In this document: piece by piece, positions 7,201-13,655 of the stretch
Position numbering within the stretch: the first letter of the stretch is position 1
Layout of the letters: each line of letters opens with the position of its first letter
Origin: CANIZL01 sp043788645
Lineage (GTDB): Bacteria; Verrucomicrobiota; Verrucomicrobiia; Limisphaerales; UBA9464
Reading direction: 5' to 3'
NCBI GenBank assembly: GCA_043788645.1
Contig: JAYVTS010000329.1
Coordinates: 1-13,655, forward strand
Length of the DNA: 13,655 nt
The notes under the pieces: generated by a model
Databases searched by the model: none
What the model was told of the DNA's origin: nothing
Seen by the model: the letters and a program-made list of their open reading frames with translations, nothing else
Translations under genes and position numbers: made by a program

Positions 7201-9070
7201 GTTTAGAAACAATCGGACGTTCGTTGAGCGACTGCGCCAGGCGGTAGAATCCAGAACTGCTAGGATCAGCAATGATGATAATGCGGTTGACCCCGCCGGC
7301 GTGCTCGACGGGTTGAGTCGCCAGTTGCCAAGCGGAGTCATTGCCCAGCGCGGACGCCGTTTGAACCGTGTATCGCCCGCTGTCGTCGGGCCAAGAGAAT
7401 TGAAGTTCGGGTCCGGTAGTGCCGCCGTTATGAGTAATCGGAGTTAATACGCCGCGCGGAGTGCAGTCACCCACCACGGTGATGTGAAAGCGACATTCAA
7501 CGACTTGCCCGCCTGCGATGGCTTTGCAGATTACTTCCGTAACACCCGGCGCAAACTGACTACCCGAGGGTGGCGTGCAAATGGTAATCATTGGCTGTCC
7601 GCAGTTATTTTTTGCGCTGAAGAGATAGTGGACAACCGTGCCATTGAGTCCTTCACACGGTATCGTTTTATCGGGCGGACACTCGGAGGAGATGCACGAC
7701 CCGGGCGGTGTTGGGCAAGTGCCTGAAACGGTGACGGTAAACTCACAATAGGCGGCTTCACCGCTGTCTAACAGGGGGCCCCAGCATCGGACTAATGTAG
7801 TCCCGCGTTGGAATAGGCCTGGTAGCGGGAAACATTTCCAATCGAGTGGCTGACCCGTGCAACGATTCTGGCCGCCGGGCGTGGCATAATTCACTACGGC
7901 GCCCTCCGGTTGTTCGCAAGGAACCACGATATTAGGTGGGCGCAGAAATTTTAAGCACGATGAATCGGACTGGCAATTGTCCCGAACGGTGACGGTAAAT
8001 TTGCACTCGGCGACCTTGCCGGAAGCATCTTTCGCCACGCACCGCACAATGGTCAGGCCTACGGGGAACAGACTGCCCGACGGCGGACTGCACTCGACGG
8101 TGATCGCTCCGCAACCACCGGCGGTGCTGACGTCGTACTTAAAGCTCGTTCCATTGGTCCCCGCGCAATCCAGGACGAAGTCGCTGCGGCACTTCACCTG
8201 AAGGGCTGGCCCGGCGGAAACCGTGACGGTGAACTTACACTCCGCTACCAGTTGGCCGCCTAGATCTAAAGCCTTGCACATGACAATACTGAGGCCCACA
8301 GGGAAGACACTCCCCGACGCCGGATTGCATTCTACCTGGGCACCCTTGGGACAATCGGCGCCCAAGGTGGGCAGAGGGAATACGACGGTTGCCCCGGCCG
8401 AAGTGGCACAGTCCACCACCTGATCTGGCGGACAGATCAGTGAACACGTGGTTGGCGGGGCACATTTTACCGTGACGGTGAACTTGCAATCCACCAGCAG
8501 TTGTCCGCCTAGATCTAAGACCTTGCAGGCGACGATACTGAGGCCCACAGGGAATACGCTCCCCGACGCCGGATTGCATTCTACATGGGCACCCTTGGGA
8601 CAATCGGCACCCAAGGTGGGCAGGGGGAAAACGACGGTTGCTCCGGCCGGAATGGTGCAATCCACGACCTGATCTGGCGGACAGGTTAGTGAACACGTCG
8701 TTGGGGGGGCGCAGTTCACGGTGACGGTGAAAGCGCAGGTCGCGACCACCTTACCGTCAGGACCGGTCGCAGTGCATTGCACGGTGGTGGTGCCCAATGG
8801 GAAAAACGATCCGCTCGGCGGCTGGCATTGCACTTGCGCGCCTTTAACACAATCACCGCTGAGTATCGGCTCGTTGAATGAGACAGTGGCCCCGTTGGGG
8901 GTGTCGCAGGGGGCGGTCAGATCTGCGGGACAAGACAGCAGGCAGAGCTTGCCTTGAGCTCTACTGGTCCCGGCCAGCAGGGCGATTAGGGCCAAAGTGA
9001 GGAGGATCAGTTGGCGTGCGGCTCGTCCGAGGGAATCGGGCATTGAAGTCAGGGGTGGAAATGGACTCAT
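4265..9070 (-). CDS. Secreted HYR-repeat subtilisin (S8) with FW Ig-like domain and PLL-like propeller
   Basis: A 1601-residue exported protein. Order: signal peptide (1-39, core LILLTLALIALLAG); six Cys-rich HYR-type repeats (43-536), most ending in FTVTV; a module ending in GFYRLAQ (543-612); a propeptide-like stretch (620-780) ending in LNALASVEIAYATP; the S8 catalytic domain (810-1125) with D821 (VRVVDVEG), H855 (EHGTAVLG), oxyanion N975 (EAAGNG) and S1063 (GTSSASP); an NBR1/FW-type Ig-like domain (1130-1243, with FQWRMVQD and EWFGD); and seven PLL/tectonin-like blades (1249-1601) built on DGRLEVF. The triad is complete, so active endopeptidase is likely. HYR repeats and the propeller suggest binding to matrix or glycans. 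The ATG at 9070 has GGAG eight bases upstream; an in-frame TTG at 9175 would add 35 residues before the signal peptide. It lies co-directional, 153 nt after the kinase. No PEP-CTERM or other sorting tail is seen. Confidence 0.88.
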   Translation of the reverse strand: MSPFPPLTSMPDSLGRAARQLILLTLALIALLAGTSRAQGKLCLLSCPADLTAPCDTPNGATVSFNEPILSGDCVKGAQVQCQPPSGSFFPLGTTTVQCTATGPDGKVVATCAFTVTVNCAPPTTCSLTCPPDQVVDCTIPAGATVVFPLPTLGADCPKGAHVECNPASGSVFPVGLSIVACKVLDLGGQLLVDCKFTVTVKCAPPTTCSLICPPDQVVDCATSAGATVVFPLPTLGADCPKGAQVECNPASGSVFPVGLSIVMCKALDLGGQLVAECKFTVTVSAGPALQVKCRSDFVLDCAGTNGTSFKYDVSTAGGCGAITVECSPPSGSLFPVGLTIVRCVAKDASGKVAECKFTVTVRDNCQSDSSCLKFLRPPNIVVPCEQPEGAVVNYATPGGQNRCTGQPLDWKCFPLPGLFQRGTTLVRCWGPLLDSGEAAYCEFTVTVSGTCPTPPGSCISSECPPDKTIPCEGLNGTVVHYLFSAKNNCGQPMITICTPPSGSQFAPGVTEVICKAIAGGQVVECRFHITVVGDCTPRGVLTPITHNGGTTGPELQFSWPDDSGRYTVQTASALGNDSAWQLATQPVEHAGGVNRIIIIADPSSSGFYRLAQSLNERPIVSKPILTTVDPTRARPEQIMLKFHEGTGIRLRDGRLQFDPARLTPRSHHLLRRVSLTETQVADDVISVQALLAATSDTTLLRAFQDQDEANLSEKKRQGESLSGDELADLDLYYYLARPTPTGDGAAAAAEASILINHLNALASVEIAYATPVVMVPDLPPRTDINLVANQGYLNRAPVGIDARYAWTYPGGRGDGVRVVDVEGNWHLDHEDLPGPPFFVGGLPGNYTVNNLAEHGTAVLGVMVAQDNEFGVTGIASRASYGVSSFVTARLERTLLFGIPAAILNAVDILRAGDVMVIEAHSPGPRTGQICLTNSPNFCNCGQFEFVPQEFFQADWDAIQTAASHGIIVVEAAGNGSMNLDNPIYGSVFSHTPPVGQRGRTRAILVGASNGRGDLRTACFSNFGSGVDANGWGNSVATLGYGVRRANGDDARQWYELNFSGTSSASPIVAGAVLSIQGARRARGLAPLGPDEMRTLLQSTGSPQPSTETKFIGQQPNLRAALHTFLEQDAQFIGSSVPTEMTVNQRIVVTIVMRNIGHTTWRETDPNGLRHALSSQNPDNNTIWLDHDRVALPRATVAPGEDAEFHFEIQAPAVPGVYNFQWRMVQDFVEWFGDQSPNVSIFVGAPPSFHQLGGDTRLTGNPAVGANRDGRLEVFAHGLNNQLLHLHQLTPGGDYSGWEALSDNGVFNNGGTFAVARNSDDRLEVFGRLLSDHSGHLWQTTPNAVRRSEWSGLERFSGIIDPQFPFGEPTLAANSDGRLEVFGTNPSGELVHRWQLFPGGIWGLWFGLGAGTSGLPNGAPTVLRGFDGRLHVFVRGAGAPGSVFGGIDHLAQRTPNGEWTAWESLGGNSTDDPAVAQNADGRLEVMIRWADGSVHRRAQDSDGNWESAWTPLGSFTQGKPALLANRDGRLDALVATSDSTVQHLAQSAPNGPWGTWESLGGTGVHGTPAAGLNADGTLEVYVKAGGDTLWSRRQAAPGRWR
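4268..5326 (-). repeat. Seven-bladed PLL/tectonin-like propeller repeats in the protease
   Basis: Seven units of about 45-55 residues share the pattern PA-x-N-x-DGRLEVF, then a hydrophobic strand, then W-x-W-x-x-LG. Blade openings read GNPAVGANRDGRLEVF, FAVARNSDDRLEVF, PTLAANSDGRLEVF, PTVLRGFDGRLHVF, PAVAQNADGRLEV, PALLANRDGRLDAL and PAAGLNADGTLEVY. The last unit stops at APGRWR and lacks its W..LG strand. FHQLGGD, just before blade 1, supplies that strand, so the propeller appears closed by its own N-terminus. Related PLL-type folds are carbohydrate-binding lectins; a glycan ligand here is inference. Confidence 0.75.
7463..8944 (-). repeat. Array of six Cys-rich HYR-type repeats in the protease
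   Basis: Six tandem units of about 78-83 residues, each with the shape CPPD-x-x-V-x-C ... C ... C-x-P-x-SGS-x-FP-x-G-x-T-x-V-x-C ... C-x-FTVTV. HYR repeats are Ig/fibronectin-like beta-sandwiches thought to serve in adhesion. Most units keep about six cysteines, more than typical HYR domains, which suggests disulfide stabilisation outside the cell. Units 2 and 3 are near copies; unit 5 is the most diverged (PPNIVVPC ... FQRGTTLVRC). Confidence 0.85.
8221..8718 (-). repeat. 249-bp tandem duplication (HYR units 2 and 3)
   Basis: Bases 8221-8469 and 8470-8718 align without gaps at a period of exactly 249 bp (83 codons). My hand count gives about 32 mismatches, near 87 percent identity. The next units on either side are far more diverged. 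This marks a comparatively recent in-frame duplication that added one complete HYR domain. Confidence 0.85.
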
Positions 9071-9078
9071 AGGAAGAT

Positions 9079-9082
9079 CTCC
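9079..9082 (-). promoter_or_regulatory. Ribosome binding site that fixes the protease start
   Basis: On the minus strand GGAG lies eight bases before the ATG at 9070. It is one of the few well-placed Shine-Dalgarno sites in this window. It supports this ATG over the upstream TTG at 9175 and the internal ATG at 9043. Confidence 0.6.
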
Positions 9083-9197
9083 AAATAAATGCGTGGAATG
9101 CCGCCTTCCGATCTGTTGATTCAGATCCGAGGGCTCATACAGATAAGTCCGTGGGCACCCCGGAGGATCTTTCAATCTTTCAGAAAGAGTTTCCGGT

Positions 9198-9217
9198 GAT
9201 CGTCCCCCTGAACGATC
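9198..9217 (-). other. Hairpin in the kinase-protease gap
   Basis: GATCGT (9198-9203) and ACGATC (9212-9217) form a 6-bp stem with an 8-nt loop, seven bases after the kinase stop codon on the minus strand. A second palindrome, TCTTTCAGAAAGA (9176-9188), lies just beyond. No T-tract follows either one, so a Rho-independent terminator is not well supported. They may be a partial terminator or a processing site that sets protease expression apart from the upstream pair. Confidence 0.35.
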
Positions 9218-9223
9218 GGTTGG

Positions 9224-12200
9224 TTAATGCACCATCCGGACTTTGGTCGGCGGGCGGACCTGTAAAGTTCCCGACGATTTAGACGGTGCGTAGGGTGCTT
9301 GTTCCCAGTCCAAGTTGAGTTCCACCAGTTGTTGCCGCAGCCGACGCAAATCCCAAAGTTGAATCGAGTGAGCCTCGGTCGCTACGGCCAACTGCGTGTC
9401 CGAGGGACTAAATGCAATCCAGGAAATAATATGGGGAAAGGGGCTATCGAGCAGGCCCAACTCGGCACCCGTCTTTGCGTCCAGTAATTGCACCTGACGC
9501 CGGGAAAGGGCGACTGCGAGAACCCTTCCATCGTGGGAAAAAGCGGTTGGCCCGGGCAAGCCGGCCACGTTTCTTCGGGGAATGCGGCGCGTGGGTTGCC
9601 GTGTTTCCAGGTCCCAATAGCAAAACTCGGTCTCGGATCCAGTGACCAGCCAGTGACTATCGGGTGAAAAAATCAGGGTGGCGCCACCGGGCAGGCGATT
9701 CGTCCAAACCGCCTGCTGCTGATCGAGGTCCCACAACATGACTCGATCCGCCGGGCTAGGCCCGCGGCTGCCGATCGCCAACCAATGGGAATCGGGACTC
9801 ATGGCCAGGAAAAGTGCGGCCCCAAAATGTATGGGATAGGGAGTTTTCTCTCCGCGTTGGACTAGGACTTGATCTTGATGCACGTAAGCGAACAACTGTC
9901 CGTCCCGGCTGAGTGCGCCCCGATAGGTGCCGCCGAGTTCACTGATGCGGTGCGGCGGACCCCACACGTCGGGGTTTTGATTGGTTCCGGGCGTCAGTTG
10001 CCAACGATGCACCCCATAATCATCGCCGGTAATCAGTTCCCGTCCGGACGGAGCAAAGGTGGCATAGCAGGAATGAGCGGTGGGTAACAGCGCCTCCTCC
10101 GTGCCGCGCTTCCAATCCCACAGTCGCACCCCATCCTGGCCGGCGGCGGCCAGTAAGTGTTCATCTGGACTAAACTCGATCTGGCACGGGCTAACCCACG
10201 ATGGATTGCGAGAGGGGGGCTCCTGAAGAAACTGGCAGACGCGCTCTCCGGCGGACTCGATGAGGAGCACATTATAGTCATTTCCGGTAAGCATTCCCAA
10301 CCGTTGTCCCGTGTCACTAAATCGCAAGTCCGACCCGTTTTCCATCAGGGTGGTCAGCAAGCCACCGGTCGCCACATCCCAAAGTCGGGTCGTGCCGTCC
10401 CAACTGGTTGAGGCAAGGATTTGGCCGTTTGGGTGAAACGCCACGGCGGTGGGCAAGGCTTCGTGTCCGGCGAGCGTCTGCCGGGGTTCGCCCGTAGTAG
10501 GATTCCACAGCCAGATCTGAAAATCCCAACAGGCCGTCGCTAAGGTATCGCCGTTGGTTCGCCAAGCCAGGTCCTGCACCTGGGCGGGGTGATGCAGGCG
10601 TTTTGTCTCAAGACCGGTTGCAATATTAATCAGCACGACATCATTCACTTCGGCAAACGTCATGGCCAAGGTGCTCGCATCCGGGCTGAACCAGATTCCG
10701 GCGGGTTGATGGGCACTGAGTGCAATCTGTTTGAGGGGTTGTCCGGTTTCCATTTCGTAGAGCGCGATCTGGTGATTCAGGACGACGGCTAAAAGACGAT
10801 TATCTGCGGAAAATTCCAATGAAAACCGGGGCGGTACGTGGTCCACTCGGAGCGCGACACTGCGGGACAATAGGTCCCAAATGACGAGCTGCTGGTTGTC
10901 ATAGCGGACCGCCAGATAGCGATTCCGCGGCGTGGCCGGATAGACCGAACTAATTGGAAGCCCTTGATGGGGCAACACAAAGTCATCTCGCCCGTCTTCC
11001 ACTCGCCGGAAGTGGATACCCCCCTCTCGATCGGTGGCCAGGGTATATTTCAGATCTCCACCAAAAAAGAGATTGCGGAGCGGCGAAGGCTCGGTAGGAG
11101 CGGTCGGCAAGGGGCGTAGATCGGCGAGGGCCAGGGCTGCGATGGCTTCGTTGCGTAATTCGACGTGATTGCTCAGGGCCGCGGCCGTGCGGATCGCGGT
11201 GAGGGTTTCCAGGCGGCAACCGCTCAACCGACTTTGCCGCCCAAGCCGCGCTTGGGCTAGGAGTGAATTCCACAATTCTTGCCGCGCCTTACGTTCGGCT
11301 AGCTGTACTTGCCTCAAGTTTTCCCGATCTAGGTTGGCTCGATGCGCGGCCAATAAGTACAGGCCAAAGACTATCACGGCGATGCCGATGGCGGCGGCCC
11401 CGACCTTCGTGGTGATGACCAATCGCCGTTCGAGCGAACGCAGGCGGCGCACGGATTTACCGCTTTGGAGGAGCGCGAGATCGGCGAGTAATTCCTCGGC
11501 TTTCTGATATCGCTTTTCGACCCGGCCTTCACACGATTTCAGCAACAGTTCGTGAAACTCCAATTCGTTCGCTTCATGCGATAATTCCAGCCATTCGTCC
11601 GGGATTGCCGGAAACAATTCCCGATCTCGCCCGGTGCTGGCTTCATAGAAGAGTTTGCCCAAACTATAGAGATCCGCTTGCGGTGATCCCGGGCCTTCCG
11701 GCGGAATAAATCCCGCCGTGCCGACGAAGGATCGGGATTCGCCGAGTTCCGAAACGAGACCGAGGTCGGCAATCTTCGGTCGTCCTGCTACAAAGATAAT
11801 GTTCGATGGCTTGAGATCGCGATGGACTAAACCTTTTCGATGTAAATGCCCGACTGCGGAAGTGAGAGAAAGGCTGAGCGGGATTAACTGCTCGAATGAG
11901 AATCGGCCCAAGGCCTTAATTTCACTGCTGATCGTTCGCGGTCGATAGGTGTCCGGTTGAATGACTGAGCCCGCCGCTACGTCGTCAGCGAGTTCCATCA
12001 CGTAGAAAAAACAGTTTACCGACTCATTTCGACCGACGTGGAGCACTTGAACGAATCCGTCGTGGGAGCGGGAAATGGGTTCGTAGCGTTGGATGCCGGC
12101 GAATTCACGTTCAAAGGGGCGATCATTTTCGAAGGTGTGACGATAGATGATTTTTACGGCGCGGTAGGCGCCCATGAGACTGCGGGCGAGCCACACCTCA

Positions 12201-12313
12201 CCATAGCTGCCCCGCCCGATGAGGCGCAGCAGGACATGGTCAGGGATCGGTGGTGGCGGATGGTCGCCGTTCACCGCTGAGGCCGACTCCTTCCATCTCA
12301 GTGAATCACTCAT
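9224..12313 (-). CDS. Membrane Ser/Thr protein kinase with 14 WD40-like repeats
   Basis: A 1029-residue Hanks-type kinase fused to a WD40 sensor or scaffold. Kinase domain about 25-285: Gly loop GRGSYGEV (33-40), catalytic Lys K54 (AVKII), HRDLKPSN (164-171, base D166), DLG (183-185) in place of DFG, PPE (204-206) in place of APE, then ADLYSLGKLFYE. One membrane helix follows (about 304-323), then a coiled or helical linker, a RLETLTAIRTAAAL block and 14 WD40-like repeats (about 405-991). The kinase would face the cytoplasm and the repeats the periplasm. The ATG at 12313 overlaps the end of the sigma gene by 8 nt, pointing to translational coupling. I recognise this kinase type, with its FEREF and PISRSH blocks, from Verrucomicrobiota genomes. 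It probably phosphorylates the sigma factor or a partner; the substrate is unknown. Confidence 0.9.
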   Translation of the reverse strand: MSDSLRWKESASAVNGDHPPPPIPDHVLLRLIGRGSYGEVWLARSLMGAYRAVKIIYRHTFENDRPFEREFAGIQRYEPISRSHDGFVQVLHVGRNESVNCFFYVMELADDVAAGSVIQPDTYRPRTISSEIKALGRFSFEQLIPLSLSLTSAVGHLHRKGLVHRDLKPSNIIFVAGRPKIADLGLVSELGESRSFVGTAGFIPPEGPGSPQADLYSLGKLFYEASTGRDRELFPAIPDEWLELSHEANELEFHELLLKSCEGRVEKRYQKAEELLADLALLQSGKSVRRLRSLERRLVITTKVGAAAIGIAVIVFGLYLLAAHRANLDRENLRQVQLAERKARQELWNSLLAQARLGRQSRLSGCRLETLTAIRTAAALSNHVELRNEAIAALALADLRPLPTAPTEPSPLRNLFFGGDLKYTLATDREGGIHFRRVEDGRDDFVLPHQGLPISSVYPATPRNRYLAVRYDNQQLVIWDLLSRSVALRVDHVPPRFSLEFSADNRLLAVVLNHQIALYEMETGQPLKQIALSAHQPAGIWFSPDASTLAMTFAEVNDVVLINIATGLETKRLHHPAQVQDLAWRTNGDTLATACWDFQIWLWNPTTGEPRQTLAGHEALPTAVAFHPNGQILASTSWDGTTRLWDVATGGLLTTLMENGSDLRFSDTGQRLGMLTGNDYNVLLIESAGERVCQFLQEPPSRNPSWVSPCQIEFSPDEHLLAAAGQDGVRLWDWKRGTEEALLPTAHSCYATFAPSGRELITGDDYGVHRWQLTPGTNQNPDVWGPPHRISELGGTYRGALSRDGQLFAYVHQDQVLVQRGEKTPYPIHFGAALFLAMSPDSHWLAIGSRGPSPADRVMLWDLDQQQAVWTNRLPGGATLIFSPDSHWLVTGSETEFCYWDLETRQPTRRIPRRNVAGLPGPTAFSHDGRVLAVALSRRQVQLLDAKTGAELGLLDSPFPHIISWIAFSPSDTQLAVATEAHSIQLWDLRRLRQQLVELNLDWEQAPYAPSKSSGTLQVRPPTKVRMVH
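9341..11101 (-). repeat. Fourteen WD40-like repeats (two propellers) in the kinase
   Basis: Fourteen units can be counted by the strand pair LA-x-x-x-x-D-x-x-x-x-LWD-x-x-T-G. Good copies end in LVIWDL, LWNPTTGE, TRLWDVATGG, VRLWDW, VMLWDL, CYWDLETRQ and IQLWDL; weaker ones in LINIATG, LLIESAGE and VLVQRGEK. Fourteen would fold as two seven-bladed propellers. The tail LRRLRQQLVELNLDW is the usual end of WD40 proteins in this group. Confidence 0.8.
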
Positions 12314-12935
12314 TCATGCTTTTTCGGACCTTGGTGATTTCTGCTTTCAACAAACGCGAAACCCGATGTTTGGCAAGGTAGACTTGGCCGATGTTGACGC
12401 CCATGGTCCGGGTGATTTTCGCCATCGGCACCTGTTTGAGTGTGGCGAGTTCAAAGAGGAGAAACTGTTTTGCGCTCATCTTCCCTTTCACCTGTTCTAG
12501 CGCGAGCTCGAGAATGTTCTTCTCCCATTCGGCATCCCAAGATGCTTCCAGTTGACTGATCGCGGGATCGGCCAGCGCCTCGAAAAAGTCCGTGTCTTGG
12601 GTGTCGGCGGAGTACAGGATTTTCCCTTTGTGCGAGGCCTTTTTCCGCAAGTGCTCGGTGATGCGCGAGCGGATGTTCAATCGGAGCCAGGCTTTGAATG
12701 ACCCGATGGCTGGATCGTACTTGAAGCCGCGCATTTTACGGGCGACGCCGATCACCGTTTCCTGTAAAACATCCTGAGCTTCGGCGTCGGACAGGCCGGC
12801 TTGGAGGGCGGCACCATAAATCAGCTTCCAATAGGTATCGAAGAACTCGCGCCAACCTTCCTGGTCGTCCCAATTTTTGAGACGTGTGAGCAGGCTCTTG
12901 CGGGTGGGCAGGAACGGATCCGGCGTGTCATTCAT
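12306..12935 (-). CDS. ECF-like RNA polymerase sigma factor
   Basis: A 209-residue sigma70-family regulator with only regions 2 and 4. The N-terminus holds the lineage-typical block LLTRLKNWDDQEGWREFF. Region 2 (about 28-100) contains YWKLIYGAA, DAEAQDVLQETVIGVARKM and GSFKAWL. Region 4 (about 141-205) ends with the helix-turn-helix VPMAKITRTMGVNIGQVYLAKHRVSRLL that reads the -35 element. I chose the ATG at 12935, which matches the short NDTPDPF leader usual in this family; an ATG at 12968 and a TTG at 12986 are longer alternatives. No anti-sigma gene is adjacent. The overlapping downstream kinase gene suggests control by phosphorylation, as in known ECF-kinase pairs, but no phosphosite can be assigned from sequence. 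Confidence 0.9.
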   Translation of the reverse strand: MNDTPDPFLPTRKSLLTRLKNWDDQEGWREFFDTYWKLIYGAALQAGLSDAEAQDVLQETVIGVARKMRGFKYDPAIGSFKAWLRLNIRSRITEHLRKKASHKGKILYSADTQDTDFFEALADPAISQLEASWDAEWEKNILELALEQVKGKMSAKQFLLFELATLKQVPMAKITRTMGVNIGQVYLAKHRVSRLLKAEITKVRKSMNE

Positions 12936-13206
12936 AAGCTCGCATGCAACCAAGGTAAGTCCGCCCATCGAAGCCGCTTCTTTCAAACTTTATTCCGAAT
13001 TCGGCTGTGGGTGCCTAGAGCCAAGGGTTCGGAAGGACGAGTGACCCGAGTTCCGCCAAGGTGGCGCGAGGCGCTCGACGAGCTAGTCTGGATCGTTTAA
13101 ATCCTGGCGGCTGCGACTTGCTGAGAGCCCGTCTGGCAGCGTTGGCCTCGCGTACAGGCGGCCCTTGCCGCGTTGCGTCGGACCGTCATTCTGCGGGCAA
13201 CAAAAC
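12936..13206. other. Divergent intergenic region between sigma factor and LAB_N gene
   Basis: It must hold promoters for both flanking genes, but I found no convincing -35/-10 pair. Two palindromes stand out: CCGAATTCGG (12995-13004), 60 nt upstream of the sigma start, and GGAT-cgtttaa-ATCC (13090-13104) near the middle. Either could be an operator. No RNA gene or credible ORF was seen. Confidence 0.3.
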
Positions 13207-13608
13207 ATGTCCTGGTTGCTCGCTTTTTTTTGGATCCACGGCAAATTCCTGGGGGTCGAATGGGGGTTATGGAAGGTCGTCGGTTGGCTCGGTAACGTGG
13301 TGTTTACGGCGCGATTTTTGGTGCAATGGCGGGCTTCGGAGAAACGCAAACAGGTTGTGGTGCCCTCGCTTTTTTGGTGGTTGAGCATTGTCGGCTCCCT
13401 GTTGCTCTTAGCTTATGCCGTGTTTTACCGACGGGATTCAGTCATGATTGCGGCGTACGCCTTCAATTGGATTCCCTACGTGCGCAATTTGCTGCTCCAT
13501 CACCGAACGAAAAACGCTCGTATTCTTTGCCCGGGAATCGACTGCGGCGCAGCGAGCCCGCCCGAAGCCAAATTCTGTGCCGCCTGCGGACGCTCCCTGA
13601 GGCGCTGA
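13207..13608 (+). CDS. LAB_N-domain membrane protein with C-terminal zinc ribbon
   Basis: A 133-residue inner-membrane protein. Residues about 16-98 match the lipid A biosynthesis N-terminal (LAB_N) domain: LGNVVFTARFLVQW (28-41), ASEKRKQVVVP, FWWLSIVGSLLLLAYAVFYRRD and FNWIPYVRNL (87-95), forming about three membrane helices. Such proteins often neighbour lipid A or sugar-transfer genes; their reaction is not established. Unusually, a zinc ribbon follows (C108-X4-C113-X10-C124-X2-C127; CPGIDCG and FCAACGRSL) at the C-terminus, probably in the cytoplasm. The ATG at 13207 is preferred over a TTG at 13165, whose extra residues (PRCVGPSFCGQQN) do not resemble the family. It diverges from the sigma gene. 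No partner gene is visible before the window ends. Confidence 0.82.
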   Translation: MSWLLAFFWIHGKFLGVEWGLWKVVGWLGNVVFTARFLVQWRASEKRKQVVVPSLFWWLSIVGSLLLLAYAVFYRRDSVMIAAYAFNWIPYVRNLLLHHRTKNARILCPGIDCGAASPPEAKFCAACGRSLRR

Positions 13609-13655
13609 GTACTCCTTCGAGCCATGCTATTTCATCGGCTTCGGGTGTCAGGTGT

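Noticed and set aside
8235..8696. 153-codon minus-strand frame with an internal repeat
   Set aside because: It is an out-of-frame shadow of the duplicated HYR units; its repeat simply mirrors the 249-bp duplication.
7463..8944. Regular repeats that might suggest a CRISPR array
   Set aside because: The period is 249 bp in the best pair and variable elsewhere, and the repeats are coding for HYR domains. No short direct repeats with unique spacers were seen.
9071..9175. TTG-initiated extension of the protease (35 more residues)
   Set aside because: It would bury the signal peptide and ignores the ATG with a well-spaced GGAG.
12936..12986. Longer sigma factor starts (ATG 12968, TTG 12986)
   Set aside because: The added residues do not match the family N-terminus, whereas the ATG at 12935 gives the usual short leader before the conserved block.
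13463..13655. Minus-strand open frame entering from the right edge (HLTPEADEIAWLEGV...)
   Set aside because: The first residues look protein-like, but the frame continues antisense into the LAB_N gene and turns Arg-rich. A chance frame is more likely; sequence beyond the edge would settle it.

Overview
The window looks like a chromosomal segment of a Verrucomicrobiota bacterium, probably a Pedosphaera/Limisphaera-like lineage. Grounds: moderately high G+C, few Shine-Dalgarno sites, a VPES-type PEP-CTERM protein, a sigma factor opening with the lineage-typical NWDDQEGWREFF block, a Ser/Thr kinase fused to WD40 repeats, and a very large secreted HYR/subtilisin protein. Placement rests on family recognition only.

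Layout, left to right. A Nudix hydrolase (+, 77-637) converges on a PEP-CTERM surface protein (-, 672-1613). A 550-nt divergent region follows. It carries a sigma70-like promoter and a TPP riboswitch that lead into thiC (+, 2165-4144), the HMP-P synthase of thiamine synthesis. thiC converges on a 4.8-kb gene (-, 4265-9070) with a strong 42-nt two-part hairpin between them. That gene encodes a secreted 1601-residue protein: signal peptide, six Cys-rich HYR repeats, a beta-sandwich-like module ending in FYRL, a propeptide-like stretch, an S8 protease domain with intact Asp/His/Ser, an NBR1/FW-type Ig-like domain, and a seven-bladed PLL-like propeller. Upstream on the same strand lie a membrane Ser/Thr kinase with 14 WD40-like repeats (9224-12313) and an ECF-like sigma factor (12306-12935); these two overlap by 8 nt. 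Divergent from the sigma gene is a small LAB_N membrane protein with a C-terminal zinc ribbon (+, 13207-13608).

How they may work together. The sigma factor and kinase are almost certainly co-expressed and form a plausible phosphorylation-controlled transcription module. The protease lies 153 nt downstream on the same strand, so it could be co-transcribed or be a target, but nothing in the sequence proves this. thiC is a self-contained thiamine-repressed unit. The Nudix, PEP-CTERM and LAB_N genes show no evident link to the rest. I saw no tRNA, rRNA, CRISPR array, transposase or phage gene.
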